A stretch of 64,000 bases of DNA from contig NW_024737068.1 in the NCBI RefSeq assembly GCF_018991925.1, forward strand, positions 12,971,317 to 13,035,316, read 5' to 3'. The notes beneath the pieces were generated by a model that searched no databases, had not been told where the DNA came from, and saw nothing but the letters and a program-made list of their open reading frames with translations. Below, in pieces: positions 49,903 through 60,121 of the stretch; positions within the stretch are counted from its first letter, which is position 1, and every line of letters starts with the position of its first letter. Source of the DNA: Homarus americanus (Eukaryota; Arthropoda; Malacostraca; Decapoda; Nephropidae). Made by a program: the position numbers and the translations under genes.

Positions 49903-50113
49903 GTTAGGTTGGGTATTGTTTGGTTAGATTAGGTTTAAGTTAGGTTAGGTTAGGTTTGGTTAGATTAGGTTAGGTTAAGTTAGGTTAGGTTAGGTTAGGT
50001 TAGGTTAAGTTAGGTTAGGTTAGGTTAGGTTAGGTTAGGTTAGGTTAGGTTAAGTTAGGTTAGGTTAGGTTAGGTTAGGTTAGGTTAGATTAGGTTAAGT
50101 TAGGTTAGGTTAA
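49903..50113. repeat. Interstitial telomeric array (TTAGG)n, ~210 bp
   Basis: About 40 TTAGG units in one orientation with scattered TTAAG, TTTGG and TTAGA variants. The 5' edge is degenerate and the interior nearly pure. Confidence 0.95.
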
Positions 50114-50424
50114 TACTGAAGCTATTCATATATTTTGTCTATTATATTTACGTCCATAATAATCTATTTATATTGACTACTTTAAAATCCTCCAAAAAAA
50201 TATATATATATTAATTATCGCTATACTATAATTATCCCTCATATGCATAACGTTCTTATTTAACTCAAATTCACAGAACATGAAGAACATTACCCTGACC
50301 ACAAGATGTTCAGCCACACTCGCTCATGTTCTGTGTGTTCATGTATTGGTCATCAAGTGTATACATATCTGAACACAAACACAGTCTTGTTCATTATACT
50401 TGTTATATATTTGTGTTCATCATT

Positions 50425-50745
50425 ATCCTCAATCAATTATTATTTTCATCATTATCATCATCCAATTTATTTGTTTTTATCCTAAAAATCATCATTCAAT
50501 TAATTTGTTTTCATCATTATCATCATCCAATTCATTAGTTTTCATCATTATCATCCATTTAATGTTTTTTCATCATTATCATCATCCAATTAATTAGTTT
50601 TCATCATTATCATCATCCAATAAATTTGTTTTTACCATTATCATCATCCAGTTTATTTGTTTTCATTATTTTCATCATCCAATTAATTAATTTTCATCAT
50701 TATCATCCAATTAATTAGTTTTCATCATTATCATCATCCAATTAA
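50425..50745. repeat. ~31-bp minisatellite, TTTTCATCATTATCATCATC
   Basis: About ten copies of TTTTCATCATTATCATCATC followed by CAATTAATTAG, with length variants. Confidence 0.9.
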
Positions 50746-51464
50746 TGTATTTTGACGGTAGAGGTTGAGAGTCTCGGAAGAACCAGGCGTGGAAAATGTG
50801 TTCTAAATATTTGTTCCTCGACGTTTGATATTTACTCCCTAAGTTTAATATCAGACGGTACGAGGGAGTTCTTGACAAGAGCTTCGTCAACACGTAAAAC
50901 ACCGATATTACTGACATTCAACACTGAGATGACAAGACCAGGTTTCTGAAAGGCTCTCTCTCTCCTCAGGCAACATTTTCTCTCGTAACTGGTGATGTGA
51001 GAACGAATCTGTACTTATTTATTTTAACCCTTAACTTAAAGTTATTATGAAGATATTACACTTACATCATTAACTTTAACTAATGATTCAAAGTTATAAC
51101 CAAAATATTACACTAAGTCAATAACTTTAGCTTACATTGTTCTTATATTCTTGCAGTTAAAGAGAAAACTTATAAATATTTAAGAATCTAGCCTAGACTT
51201 GTGTAAAAATTCCCGGGCGGAATCTTGCAGACGGCTGGTAAACAAACAAGCATTATAAAGCTCTGGCGGGGAAATTTAGGGTTGCACTCTCCAGGACGTG
51301 CTGGGGAGAAAGTCCCCAGATTTTCCCCCCATCGTCGTTGTTTACTCAGAGGAATATTTTCTCGTGTGTGTGTGTGTGTGTGTGTCCGGCGGGGAAAAGC
51401 AGGAAGCTGAATTTTTAAGACCTTGTACACAGGGAGGGTAAGCAACGGCATACGTTAGGGGGAA

Positions 51465-51545
51465 GGGAGGTAAGTAGTGAGGGAGGTAAGAAGTGAGGGA
51501 GGTAAGTAATGAGGGAGGTAAGTTGTAAGGGAGGGAGGGTGGGTG
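51465..51545. repeat. GGGAGGTAAGTAGTGA repeat
   Basis: Four to five copies of a 16-18 base unit. Confidence 0.85.
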
Positions 51546-51779
51546 TGAGAAGGTTGGAAAAAACAAGCAGTGATTTGTGAGTCGGTCTGAGGAGTTACAG
51601 AAGAGAGAGAACGCAAAAGGGGGCAACTGATCGACAGAGAGAGGGTGGGGGAAGGGGGGGGGCCACCCGTAGAATTTTTATGGTAATAATTTCTTTACTC
51701 CATTAAAAAAATATATATATTTAAAACTTTCAGTAAAGATGGTGACAATTTTAAGGTCTTGACTACACCACCAATATTG

Positions 51780-52080
51780 CCTAAGGTGTACATAATCTAA
51801 GGTTTACACAGCGTAAGGTTTACATAGCGTAAGGTTTACATAGCTTAAGGTTTACTGTAAATGACCAAAACCTTGCATAGCCTTAAGCTTACATAACCTA
51901 TTGTTTACATGATGTAAGTCTTACGTGACTTAAAGTTCACGTAGCCTAAGATGTACGTACATGACATAAAATCTTCATGACGTAAGGTAAACATGACCTT
52001 AGGCTTACATGACAAAGTTTTCTTGATTTAAAGTTTTCATCACCTAAAGCTTATGTGACCTAAAGATTATACAACCTGCA
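51780..52080. repeat. Highly degenerate AAGGTTTACATAGCGT repeat
   Basis: A 16-18 base phrase recurs some 15 times, three copies perfect (51795-51850) and the rest strongly diverged; probably an ancient minisatellite. Confidence 0.75.
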
Positions 52081-52977
52081 TTACAAGACAAAATATAACA
52101 AAGCATATGTAATGAGGTTAAGTGAGACTCTCTATGTGGATTTATAGCTCAGTTCATTTTCACATTTCAGGAGGGGCATTTAATTTATTTTAAAATCTCA
52201 GGGTGACCACATTATTTTCACATTTTAGGGATCATTTGGTTAGTTTTTGCACTTCGTAAGGATAATTACTTTCATATTTCATAACTCCCACAAACTAATA
52301 TTTACACTAATATAAAAAATATCTTTCCCCACGTCACACACGACTAGATCTGACACAACAGCGCTAAGAGTTATACATATTTCACTAACCACAGCTGTCA
52401 TTTGTCAATACAGCCTCCATTAATTTCACCTGTGTGAGTCCAACGACACGAAATATTTTACTGATGTTGTGTATAACGGGTTCATTCACAGTTTGGTGAG
52501 GATATTGGGTTTCACATTACCTTTTACTGTTGCTTGAGATAATTATTAAATTCTGGCTCGTGTGGAAGGTTGATTTAAGACTTAATAAACCACGTTAATG
52601 AGATAGATTAATTAAGATAAGTGTTGAGCCACGCTTGTATGAAAGATTGATTTAGATAATTATTGAACCACATTAGTGTGAAAGATTGATTTAGAATTTA
52701 AATAGCTATTAAACAACGTTAATGGGAAATTCGAGAGGGCGTGTAGCTATCGGACAGTTGTTAAGAGTCTGTTTGTCACCGTACAGATGATTGCTAACCT
52801 ATGAACACTGCAGCAGAATATTGTAATGATGAGTGTGTGTGTATTGACGGCGTGAGGAGTGTACACATCACTCGTCAACACAGACATGACTGGTATAATG
52901 TTTATACAATGTGAGTGTGTGTCGTAAACACTGGCGCATTTTGCCTCACAGTGAATCAATGAATGTTTGATTTTCGC

Positions 52978-52980
<3 letters not shown>
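52081..52980. other. Unique AT-rich sequence
   Basis: No supported gene. GTGTGAAAGATTGATTTAGA recurs three times at 52560-52700. Confidence 0.5.

Positions 52981-52981
<1 letters not shown>

Positions 52982-53048
<67 letters not shown>
52982..53048. repeat. (TG)n microsatellite
   Basis: Pure TG array. Confidence 0.97.
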
Positions 53049-53049
<1 letters not shown>

Positions 53050-53176
53050 TCCGGGTTGTTGCAATACACAATGAAAGAGGCGACGTAAAACACACGTTCC
53101 CCCTGGATGAAAAAATAAAGCTCCCTTTTTTTAATAAAACAGTAAACTAGAAAGTGTTCACCGAGGATAAATAAAC

Positions 53177-53288
<112 letters not shown>

Positions 53289-53369
53289 TGAAATGAGACA
53301 CCAATTTCCTAGACTCCTCTCATTCCGAATTTCTTCCTCTGCCCGTCATTCAGCCACTAATATCTCACT

Positions 53370-53372
53370 TTC

Positions 53373-53427
<55 letters not shown>

Positions 53428-53650
53428 CTTCTCTCCCATCGCCTCTCTCCCTTCAGCTTTTCTCATCTCTCGCTTCCCCCTCTTTCTCCTCGGCTCCTAA
53501 CCTCTCTCCGTTCCCTCCCTCTTTTTCCTCAACCTCTATCCTCCCTCTATTCCCTCCCACCTTCTCCTCAACCTCTCTCCTCTCTCTCTCTTCCTTCCCA
53601 CCGACACTCCCTCACCCTACCCACAGTATATTCGACTCCATCATTCCCTC
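53370..53650. repeat. (TC)n and pyrimidine-rich tract
   Basis: TC array to about 53420, then irregular CTCCCTC; Ser/Leu/Pro frame is an artefact. Confidence 0.9.
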
Positions 53651-53708
53651 TTCCTCTCACCTGAGACTGACTCATTACCACTTTCTGAACCCTCACATGA
53701 CTTTACCC

Positions 53709-53745
<37 letters not shown>

Positions 53746-53760
53746 ATTGTTTAGTCCTCA

Positions 53761-54112
53761 TCTGTGGTATAATTGTCGGCATGCTCGCCTCCCAAGCGAG
53801 TGGACTCGAGTTCGATCCCCGGGCAGGGTGGAATTATGGGCAAATTTCCTTAAGCCATATGCGTGTCTATCCAGCAGCAATTGGACAAAAAGGATTTTAA
53901 TCAATTTGAGGATCGTGTTCCGGGGTAATGGTTATCCAGTGCAGTTGGCGAGTTGTCCGGTCTTCTCGGATTATTCCTTGACACTGGGTCATGCAACTCG
54001 TTAACTTAGGGTGTGGTTGTTGTGTTGCGACAGCTTCTACTAGTTAAACAAATTCACGACTAGGTGGCCCTTGGGCCGGCCATCCTCGTTACACGAGGGG
54101 CAACCATTATTA
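53761..54112 (+). mobile_element. tRNA-Gly-derived SINE copy C, full length
   Basis: A complete short interspersed element flanked by the 9-base target-site duplication TAGTCCTCA (53752-53760 and 54113-54121). Its first ~70 bases are tRNA-like: box A TGGTATAATTG (53765-53775), an anticodon arm with stem CTCGC/GCGAG around the loop CTCCCAA (anticodon CCC, glycine), and box B AGTTCGATCCC (53809-53819). The remaining ~280 bases are a non-tRNA body shared with copies A and B, with a hairpin CCTCGT-TAC-ACGAGG (54084-54098), ending CAACCATTATTA. Like other SINEs it would be transcribed by RNA polymerase III and mobilised by a LINE; the partner LINE is not identified. Confidence 0.93.
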
Positions 54113-54121
54113 TAGTCCTCA

Positions 54122-55190
54122 CTCTAGGGATAAGTGATTCTGCATCTGCAGGGCAAAGGGTCTGTGACTAACTTACGGGTACAGAATCTCAGGGGTCATG
54201 TCTCTCTAACTCAAGGTTTCTTAATGTTTTTGCTTCCTTAACCTGAAGATTATCCGGAGATTCCCTGTCTCTGTCTTTACCTCACGGGTTTATAACGGTT
54301 CTGTGTGTCTCAGCTTTACAGGATGCCAAAGCTTCTGTGTTTCTCTCTTATTTATATCTTAGACAGCATCTCTCTTTTACTAACATCAAATCCGTATTTT
54401 TTTTTTTTTTTGCATAATTCATTCCCCGTCGTTGTGAGTCTCTCCGGGGCCATAACTCATCAATACCCAAGAAACTCTGGTCCTCCTCTGGGGCCAACGA
54501 GACCCATTTTGATATACGAGTCTCACTGTTGTTGACACATGTTTATTCTTACTGCCGGCATAAGTTATATCTGTAAATATCCTGAAAGATACAGAAATTC
54601 AGACTGATTTATTCATTCATTTATAATATTGTTGTTTAAGATAATTACTGAAAGTGGTTCATATTTTTTTCGTTTATTTATAACTATTCTTATTCATTAA
54701 ATACAAAAAATAATAAATATTTTCGTTAATAAAAAAAATGTAAAAGATACAGAAATCCGACCTCTCTTTTTTTTCATTCACCTATAACTATTTCTGTCCA
54801 TAAAAGATACAGAAATCCATCCTCTTTTTTCCTTCATAGATATTCATTTTTCGTTCACCTGAATTTTCGTTTTACTCTACAGTTTGATTTACAAATCGTA
54901 AGTCAAGCCAAGAATAAATGGATTCACCGGAGCTTTTTGTTGACTCTTTCTCTCCATTTAATTGGGATTGTTGTAAAGTTGATAGGCAGATAGAATGGTT
55001 AGATAGATAGTCGGCGAGTCGAGGCCGAGGGAATAGGATAACACAGGTGTACGGGAATTCTTTAGGTTACATTGCAATGTCGGTAACACAAGGTAACTAT
55101 CCATCCACAGGTTGTTTAGCTTGTTAATGTTATAGTCTTTGAGTCAGGCGCCTGTTAAGTAACAAAGACGAGGAAGAGGATGAAAGAGGT
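54122..55190. other. Unique sequence
   Basis: AT-rich with AAAAGATACAGAAATCC repeated near 54740 and 54800; no gene. Confidence 0.5.
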
Positions 55191-55194
55191 CCAA

Positions 55195-55480
55195 GGGAAT
55201 GGTGGTGGAAGGAGGTGAGGGTGCTAAGGGGTGGTGGAGGGTGAGGGGGTCTAGGGGTGTGATGGTGGTGGTGGTGGTGGTGGAGGGTGAAAGAGATCAA
55301 AGGGTGTGGTGGTGGAGGGGTGTGAGGGGACGCAGGGGTGGTGGTGGTGGTGGAGGTGAAGGAGATCCAAGTGGGTGGTGGGGGGGGGACCCAAAAGAGT
55401 GGGGTAGGTGTGATTGAAGGGGGTCCAAGGGAGTGGGGGAGGAAGATAAAAGAGACCCAGAGTGGTGATGGAGGGGAACA
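55195..55480. repeat. G-rich GTGGTGGTGG repeat
   Basis: Irregular GGTGGTGGTGGAGG and GGGGTCCAAGGGAGTGG units. Confidence 0.85.
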
Positions 55481-55589
55481 AAGTGGAGAAGCGACCTTTA
55501 CCTGTGATCACCACTCCTGACGATATACCGGTAACCAGGTGTTGCCAAAGGAAACTAATAGTGAAGAATTCCTGAACATCAGTTTATAT

Positions 55590-55742
55590 TGTTGGAGTGT
55601 GGGGTGTGGTGACTGTGGGGTGTGGTGACTGTGGGGTGTGGTGACTGTGGGGTGTGGTGACTGTGGGGTGTGGTGACTGTAGGGTGTGGTGACTGTGAGT
55701 GTGGCGACTGTGGTGTGGCGACTGTGGGGAGTGGTAACTTTG
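55590..55742. repeat. 16-bp minisatellite
   Basis: Nine copies of TGTGGGGTGTGGTGAC, the last ones diverged. Confidence 0.93.
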
Positions 55743-55814
55743 GATGACTTTTGACATGGCTCACACGTCAATCATTAAATAAGGTGATGGATTGATGGAT
55801 GCCGGATAAAAGTG

Positions 55815-55912
55815 GTCACTCACTCACCCACTCACTCACTCACCTACCCACTCACCCGCCCACTCACCCACTCACTCACTCACCCACCCACTCACCCACT
55901 CACCCACCCAAA
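55815..55912. repeat. CACTCACC tetranucleotide-type repeat
   Basis: Irregular CACTCACTCACCCAC. Confidence 0.9.
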
Positions 55913-56208
55913 AACTATCTAACGAACGGAACAAAACCAAAACACAAGCGTAAATCGTAGTTAACTCCAAGTTATATGTAGATTACTAAAAGCACAGACA
56001 AAGGATCACTCGTTCAGTCAATACGGTGTGAGCTCGAGAACGCCGGCCATTGATTGTCTACGCTCACCACACCCTTCACCTCTGTTTGTGTGATTTTTAT
56101 GCATTAAAAGTAAATTTACTACGAACTTTTCTGAATTTACACTAGAGTAAGATATTGACTTACGTGTTATTGAAATAGGATTAAAAAATTTCATTGTTTG
56201 TTTTGTTT

Positions 56209-56209
56209 G

Positions 56210-56292
<83 letters not shown>

Positions 56293-56314
56293 CATTATTA
56301 TTATCAGCAACAGC

Positions 56315-56349
<35 letters not shown>

Positions 56350-56352
56350 GAG
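56209..56352. repeat. (ATT)n-(AGT)n compound microsatellite
   Basis: About 30 ATT units, a short bridge, then about 11 AGT units. Confidence 0.97.
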
Positions 56353-56689
56353 TTGTGGTAGTAATACAGTATCATTATTATCAGTTGTTCCACTACACAC
56401 TCCTGAACTTGGTGTGGTATATATCCCTCGGTGGGCCGGTAATATATTTCGAGGATTTGACTAAAAGATATTCCCGTTGCTGGATTTTCGGCGGAGAATT
56501 AATAGCAGAACTCATGAAGTATGACTTAACTGCAAGCTCAAGTTACACAAGTTTCCCTCCACTCTCCTCCCATTCACCCCCCCCTCCTCCCCCCTCCTTC
56601 CTCCCCTTCCCCCCCCTTCCAGTTTGAAATGGGACTTTGAAGATAGTTTAATTAGTGTTTATATATATGGGTAGTTTGTAACGTCTGGG

Positions 56690-56692
<3 letters not shown>

Positions 56693-56752
<60 letters not shown>
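56693..56752. repeat. (TC)n microsatellite
   Basis: Pure TC array. Confidence 0.97.
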
Positions 56753-56758
<6 letters not shown>

Positions 56759-56861
56759 CGTATTACTTACTATGCAGGTCAGTACTCCTGGATATCCCTC
56801 ATATTGGCCGGGAACAAACTATATCACTGAGACAGAAACAATATTTATGTAAGAAAAAACT

Positions 56862-57000
56862 AAATTAATGCATCAAGAGTTGCCTCCGATACATCAAACT
56901 TGCCAACAACACGCTGCACGGGCCATAATTTACCGCCAAACTCGTCTGAAGTGTGTCGGTTACGTGAACTTCCCTCACAAGACCTCATGGGAATCTTTTT
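56862..57000 (-). other. Short minus-strand open frame beside the transposon, unidentified
   Basis: Ends with TAG near 56862 and, read backwards, has protein-like composition (TSDEFGGKLWPVQRVVGKFD), unusual for this window. It lies next to the hAT insertion, outside its target duplication. No domain is recognised; it may be a fragment of an older element or an exon. Confidence 0.15.
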
Positions 57001-57063
57001 TTTTTTTCTAAATCTGTCACCATTTTGTACCTTCCTGTAGAATTTAAAATGACAACAGGTATG

Positions 57064-57071
57064 TACTAGAG
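57064..57071. repeat. Target-site duplication, left (TACTAGAG)
   Basis: Identical to 60114-60121. Eight bases is the hAT hallmark, and central TA at positions 4-5 fits the Buster-family preference nnnTAnnn. Confidence 0.95.
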
Positions 57072-57089
57072 CAGTGGTTCTCAACCTTT
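57072..57089. repeat. Terminal inverted repeat, left
   Basis: CAGTGGTTCTCAACCTTT, a perfect 18-base reverse complement of 60096-60113. CAGTGGTTCTCAA ends are typical of vertebrate and invertebrate hAT (Charlie/Buster-like) elements. Confidence 0.97.
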
Positions 57090-57368
57090 TTCACTTCATT
57101 CCCCCCTTGAGGAATTTTCAACATCCTCGTGGCCTCCTTCATTTTTCTCCCAAACCCCACAAATAATGTTGAAAAATAAAATGCAGATGAAGAGAATACC
57201 CTTATTTTATTTCAAGGTTGACAATCATCATTATCTTATATTTTTATAGACTTACATGATTTACATAACTGGCGTCACTAGACTGGAGTGACTACTAGAC
57301 AAGCCTCACAGCAAACTTGAATTTGGTTGGGAAAAAGTTCATATGACCTCTGCATATTTTGTCACAGC

Positions 57369-59155
57369 TCAATGGGAAGGCTGACATTGTTTCCTTTCAG
57401 TCAGGTGACTGATCCGAGGTTGTGTCACTGACAATGCACATCTCATGTCCGGGTCCACACCCAGTCGGTTCCGGCTTTTACTCTTTATATGTAGAAGGGT
57501 GGAGAAACCAGATTCGCATAAATTGGTAGCTGAAAAAGGCAAGAGGACTCAAAGTGCAATCTCGCTAACTTTTGGATATGATTGATACATTGAGCACCAG
57601 AATACAGTCAGAGATCTTTCTTCATAGAGATCTTTGGCAGCAGAATCATTCTTGAGATCAAGAAATTCGTCCTGAACATCATTGGAAATGGTAGCAATAT
57701 CAAGAGTGCCAGAGAAAGGATTCCTCACCTATTTCCCATCTTCCTCCTCGAATTCTGGGAAATACTTTTTGAGCTCACTTTCCAAGGATTTCAGGTGCTG
57801 AGTGATTTCAATTTTGAGTGATGGGTCAAGCAGATGATCTTCATTCTCATCAAGAACAGTTGAAAGATTCTCAAACATGGCAACGTTTCCTGCACTGACT
57901 TTCCTTTGCCAATTCTGGAGCTTGGCAAGAAATGCACGAAGACAATCCATGAGGTGAAACACATTTCTGTCCTTGCCCTGCAGCTTGAGATTCAGCCTGT
58001 TTAGCTGCTCAAATATATCTGCTAAATATGCAAGACGAGGCTCCCACAACACCTCATTGAAGTGACTTAATAGATCATCTTTCCCTTGCACTTCCAGGAA
58101 CAACTTAAGCTCTCCCCGAAGTTCAAACACTCGATTCACAACATTGCCCTTGGAAAGCCAGCGCACTTTGGAGTAAAAGAGGAGGGCTTCATGCTCTGAG
58201 TCCATATCTCTACAAAGGTTCTGGAAAAAGCGAGAGTTCAGGTCTCCAGCTTTCACAAAGTTGACACATTTGACCACTGCCTCCAGGATCTTGCAAAGTT
58301 CATCAGGGAGGGTTTTCGACGCCAGTGCAAAATGATGGATCATACAATAGATCCCCTTGGCATTCGGAGCTACTTCCTTGCCACGCTTCTGGAACACTGA
58401 TTTTGATCCCAGCATCGCCGGAGCCCCATCCGTACAGACTCCACAACAATTTTCCCAGCTGATCCTGTTAGCTGTGAAGAAAGAAGACAGCTGTTCCATC
58501 ACATCTACAGCTGTTGTGGTGGTCTCAAGCTGTGTACAGAACAGATATTCCTCCTTGATGTCATACAAGAAAATATACCTAACAAACACGAGTAGCTGTG
58601 CACAAGAACTCACGTCCGGTGACTCATCCAGCTGTATTGTAAACATACCAATTGGAGATAATTTGATCTCCTGTATTACTTTTTCCTTTATGTCATCTGA
58701 CATTTCATTAATTCTCCGTTTCACTGTATCGTTTGACAAGGAAATTTGTTGAATTTTACGTTCACTTGCCTCTCCAAGAACCCGTTTGACTATTTTTAAA
58801 GCACATGGCTTAATTAAAGTTTGGGGCTTCTTTTGCTTTGCTATTTCTAGGGAACCTCGTATGACGCCTCAGCAACACCTACAGTCTGTTGTTGGAAGGC
58901 ACCACTCTCGTCCAGTTTCTGTTTTCCCAAACTCCGTTCATGGCGCCTGAAGAAATCGGTGTCTCTCTTCGCATACTGTGGATGGATCGTCATCAAATGA
59001 TGCTTCAGCTTACTAGGCCTCATAGAATCGTTCCCCAGCACTTTGAAGCACAGCACACACTGAGGTTTCTCAATGCCATCAGCGAGGATTGATGTAAACC
59101 CGTAGTTAATGTATCCAACGATGTACTTCCGCTTCTTAGCAACACCAGTAGCCAT
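57369..59155 (-). pseudogene. ZBED5/FAM200-like hAT transposase pseudogene
   Basis: The coding region runs from ATG 59155 to TGA 57369-57371, about 595 residues if unbroken, the usual length for this group. BED zinc finger: CVLC then HH and H in KLKHHLMTIH, residues about 33-58. RNase-H-like core: IQLDES with its Asp at 58626-58628, VCTDGAPAMLG with its Asp at 58428-58430, then CMIHH (58332-58346) and KVRWLSKG. I could not assign the third catalytic acid. hATC dimerisation motif: NLCESGFSTL at 57495-57524. Breaks: a one-base deletion near 58853-58856 separates the BED part (which runs into TAG 58847) from the core; TAG at 57729-57731; TGA at 57549-57551. The reading frame continues recognisably through each break. 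The protein binds element ends and catalyses excision and insertion. Vertebrate ZBED5, FAM200 and SCAND3 are domesticated relatives; the breaks and intact ends argue against domestication here. Confidence 0.93.
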
Positions 59156-59161
59156 CACAAA

Positions 59162-59190
59162 TCTAAAGAAAATAAAGAAGACAGAATGTC
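59162..59190 (-). promoter_or_regulatory. 3' splice acceptor in the transposase 5' leader
   Basis: Read on the minus strand, a long pyrimidine tract (CTGTCTTCTTTATTTTCTTT) ends in AG at 59164-59163, seven bases before the ATG. This implies a 5'-UTR intron; the matching donor was not identified. Confidence 0.55.
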
Positions 59191-59359
59191 AGAACAGACA
59201 AACAGACAAGTGATTAAGACTAAAGAATGATAAAGAAGGACAGATAAATAGGACAAGAGTTAGAATGGCAAACACACACACACACACATTCACATACATA
59301 ACACGCCCATGCACTCACACATGAAGCACACATACAGTCATACACAAACATGCACACAG

Positions 59360-59510
59360 GTAAACATTCACACTCAAGCTAGCAAGCTGAGGTGTACTTC
59401 CTGTAAGCAAGAACACGCCTCCTTTGACAAGCACTGCCCAACTTGGAAGAATGAGAAGAATAGTGAGTCATACCAATTTAGCACTAAAAATGGTAGGATT
59501 ATATAAGTAA
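59360..59510 (+). pseudogene. Retrotransposon gag zinc-knuckle fragment nested in the hAT element
   Basis: A plus-strand frame reads RCTSCKQEHASFDKHCPTW, then KNEKN, ending in a stop at about 59504. C-x2-C-x3-H-x6-C followed by P-x-W-x-x-E-K is characteristic of the ORF1 (gag-like) protein of arthropod non-LTR retrotransposons of the jockey type. It is only about 40 codons, preceded by CA-rich sequence, and antisense to the transposase. The likely explanation is a truncated retrotransposon inserted in the hAT 5' region. Chance resemblance is possible but the spacing is specific. Confidence 0.5.
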
Positions 59511-60095
59511 AGAATGAGTATGAACAACAATGGCACCAATAAACAAGGAAATAATTAATAAAGGAAGTGTACAAATATTTCACCCACGTAAAGCAGCGAC
59601 CACATGAATTATGAAACAAAATAAGTAACACCAATTATGGAGTATATTACGCTTGAGTCAAGCTCAAACACAATATATGGTTCAGAGACAATACACTCCA
59701 CTGTTTTCGTGATGGTATCCCAGGCCAGACTGAGATCATTCGGTCTTATCACCACTTGCAAAGGGATGACACACGGACACGTACTGAACAAGTCAGTTTA
59801 GCAGCTCGGTCCAGCGCCTATCACACAGACAGGGACTGGACCTGTGAAATCTTAAATAATCCATAAAAAATATAAAAAAATAGCAACAGAGTATGTAAAT
59901 ATTAAAATTGTATTGTCGTTATGATTAAACACACTGACAAAAAAAGAATGGTAAATTCTCTTCTGCCAAGTCAAAATAAGTAATACAAGTTTTCTTTAAT
60001 TCAGATTCCCAACATTATTTGGAAACGTACAATTTATAACAGCTCGACGTGGCTCCCCTAAATTCTTGCCTTGGCTCCCTTGGGGGCCATGGCCC

Positions 60096-60113
60096 AAAGG
60101 TTGAGAACCACTG
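60096..60113. repeat. Terminal inverted repeat, right
   Basis: AAAGGTTGAGAACCACTG, perfect reverse complement of 57072-57089. Confidence 0.97.
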
Positions 60114-60121
60114 TACTAGAG
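60114..60121. repeat. Target-site duplication, right (TACTAGAG)
   Basis: Identical to 57064-57071. Confidence 0.95.

Larger units (their letters stand above)
57072..60113 (-). mobile_element. hAT-superfamily (Buster-like) DNA transposon, complete but dead
   Basis: A 3,042-base element with both terminal inverted repeats and both target duplications preserved, transposase on the minus strand. Order on the minus strand: right-hand terminus, a ~950-base 5' non-coding part with TATAAA at 60033-60038 and a probable 5'-UTR intron ending at 59163, the transposase (59155-57369), a ~280-base 3' part and the other terminus. Cut-and-paste transposase acts on the ends. This copy's gene is interrupted three times, so it can move only if an intact relative supplies enzyme. 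The intact ends and duplication suggest a fairly young insertion. Confidence 0.96.

Noticed and set aside
57369..59155. Domesticated host gene of the ZBED5/FAM200 type
   Set aside because: A frameshift and two stops break it, and it sits between intact transposon ends with a target duplication, so it is a decayed transposon gene.
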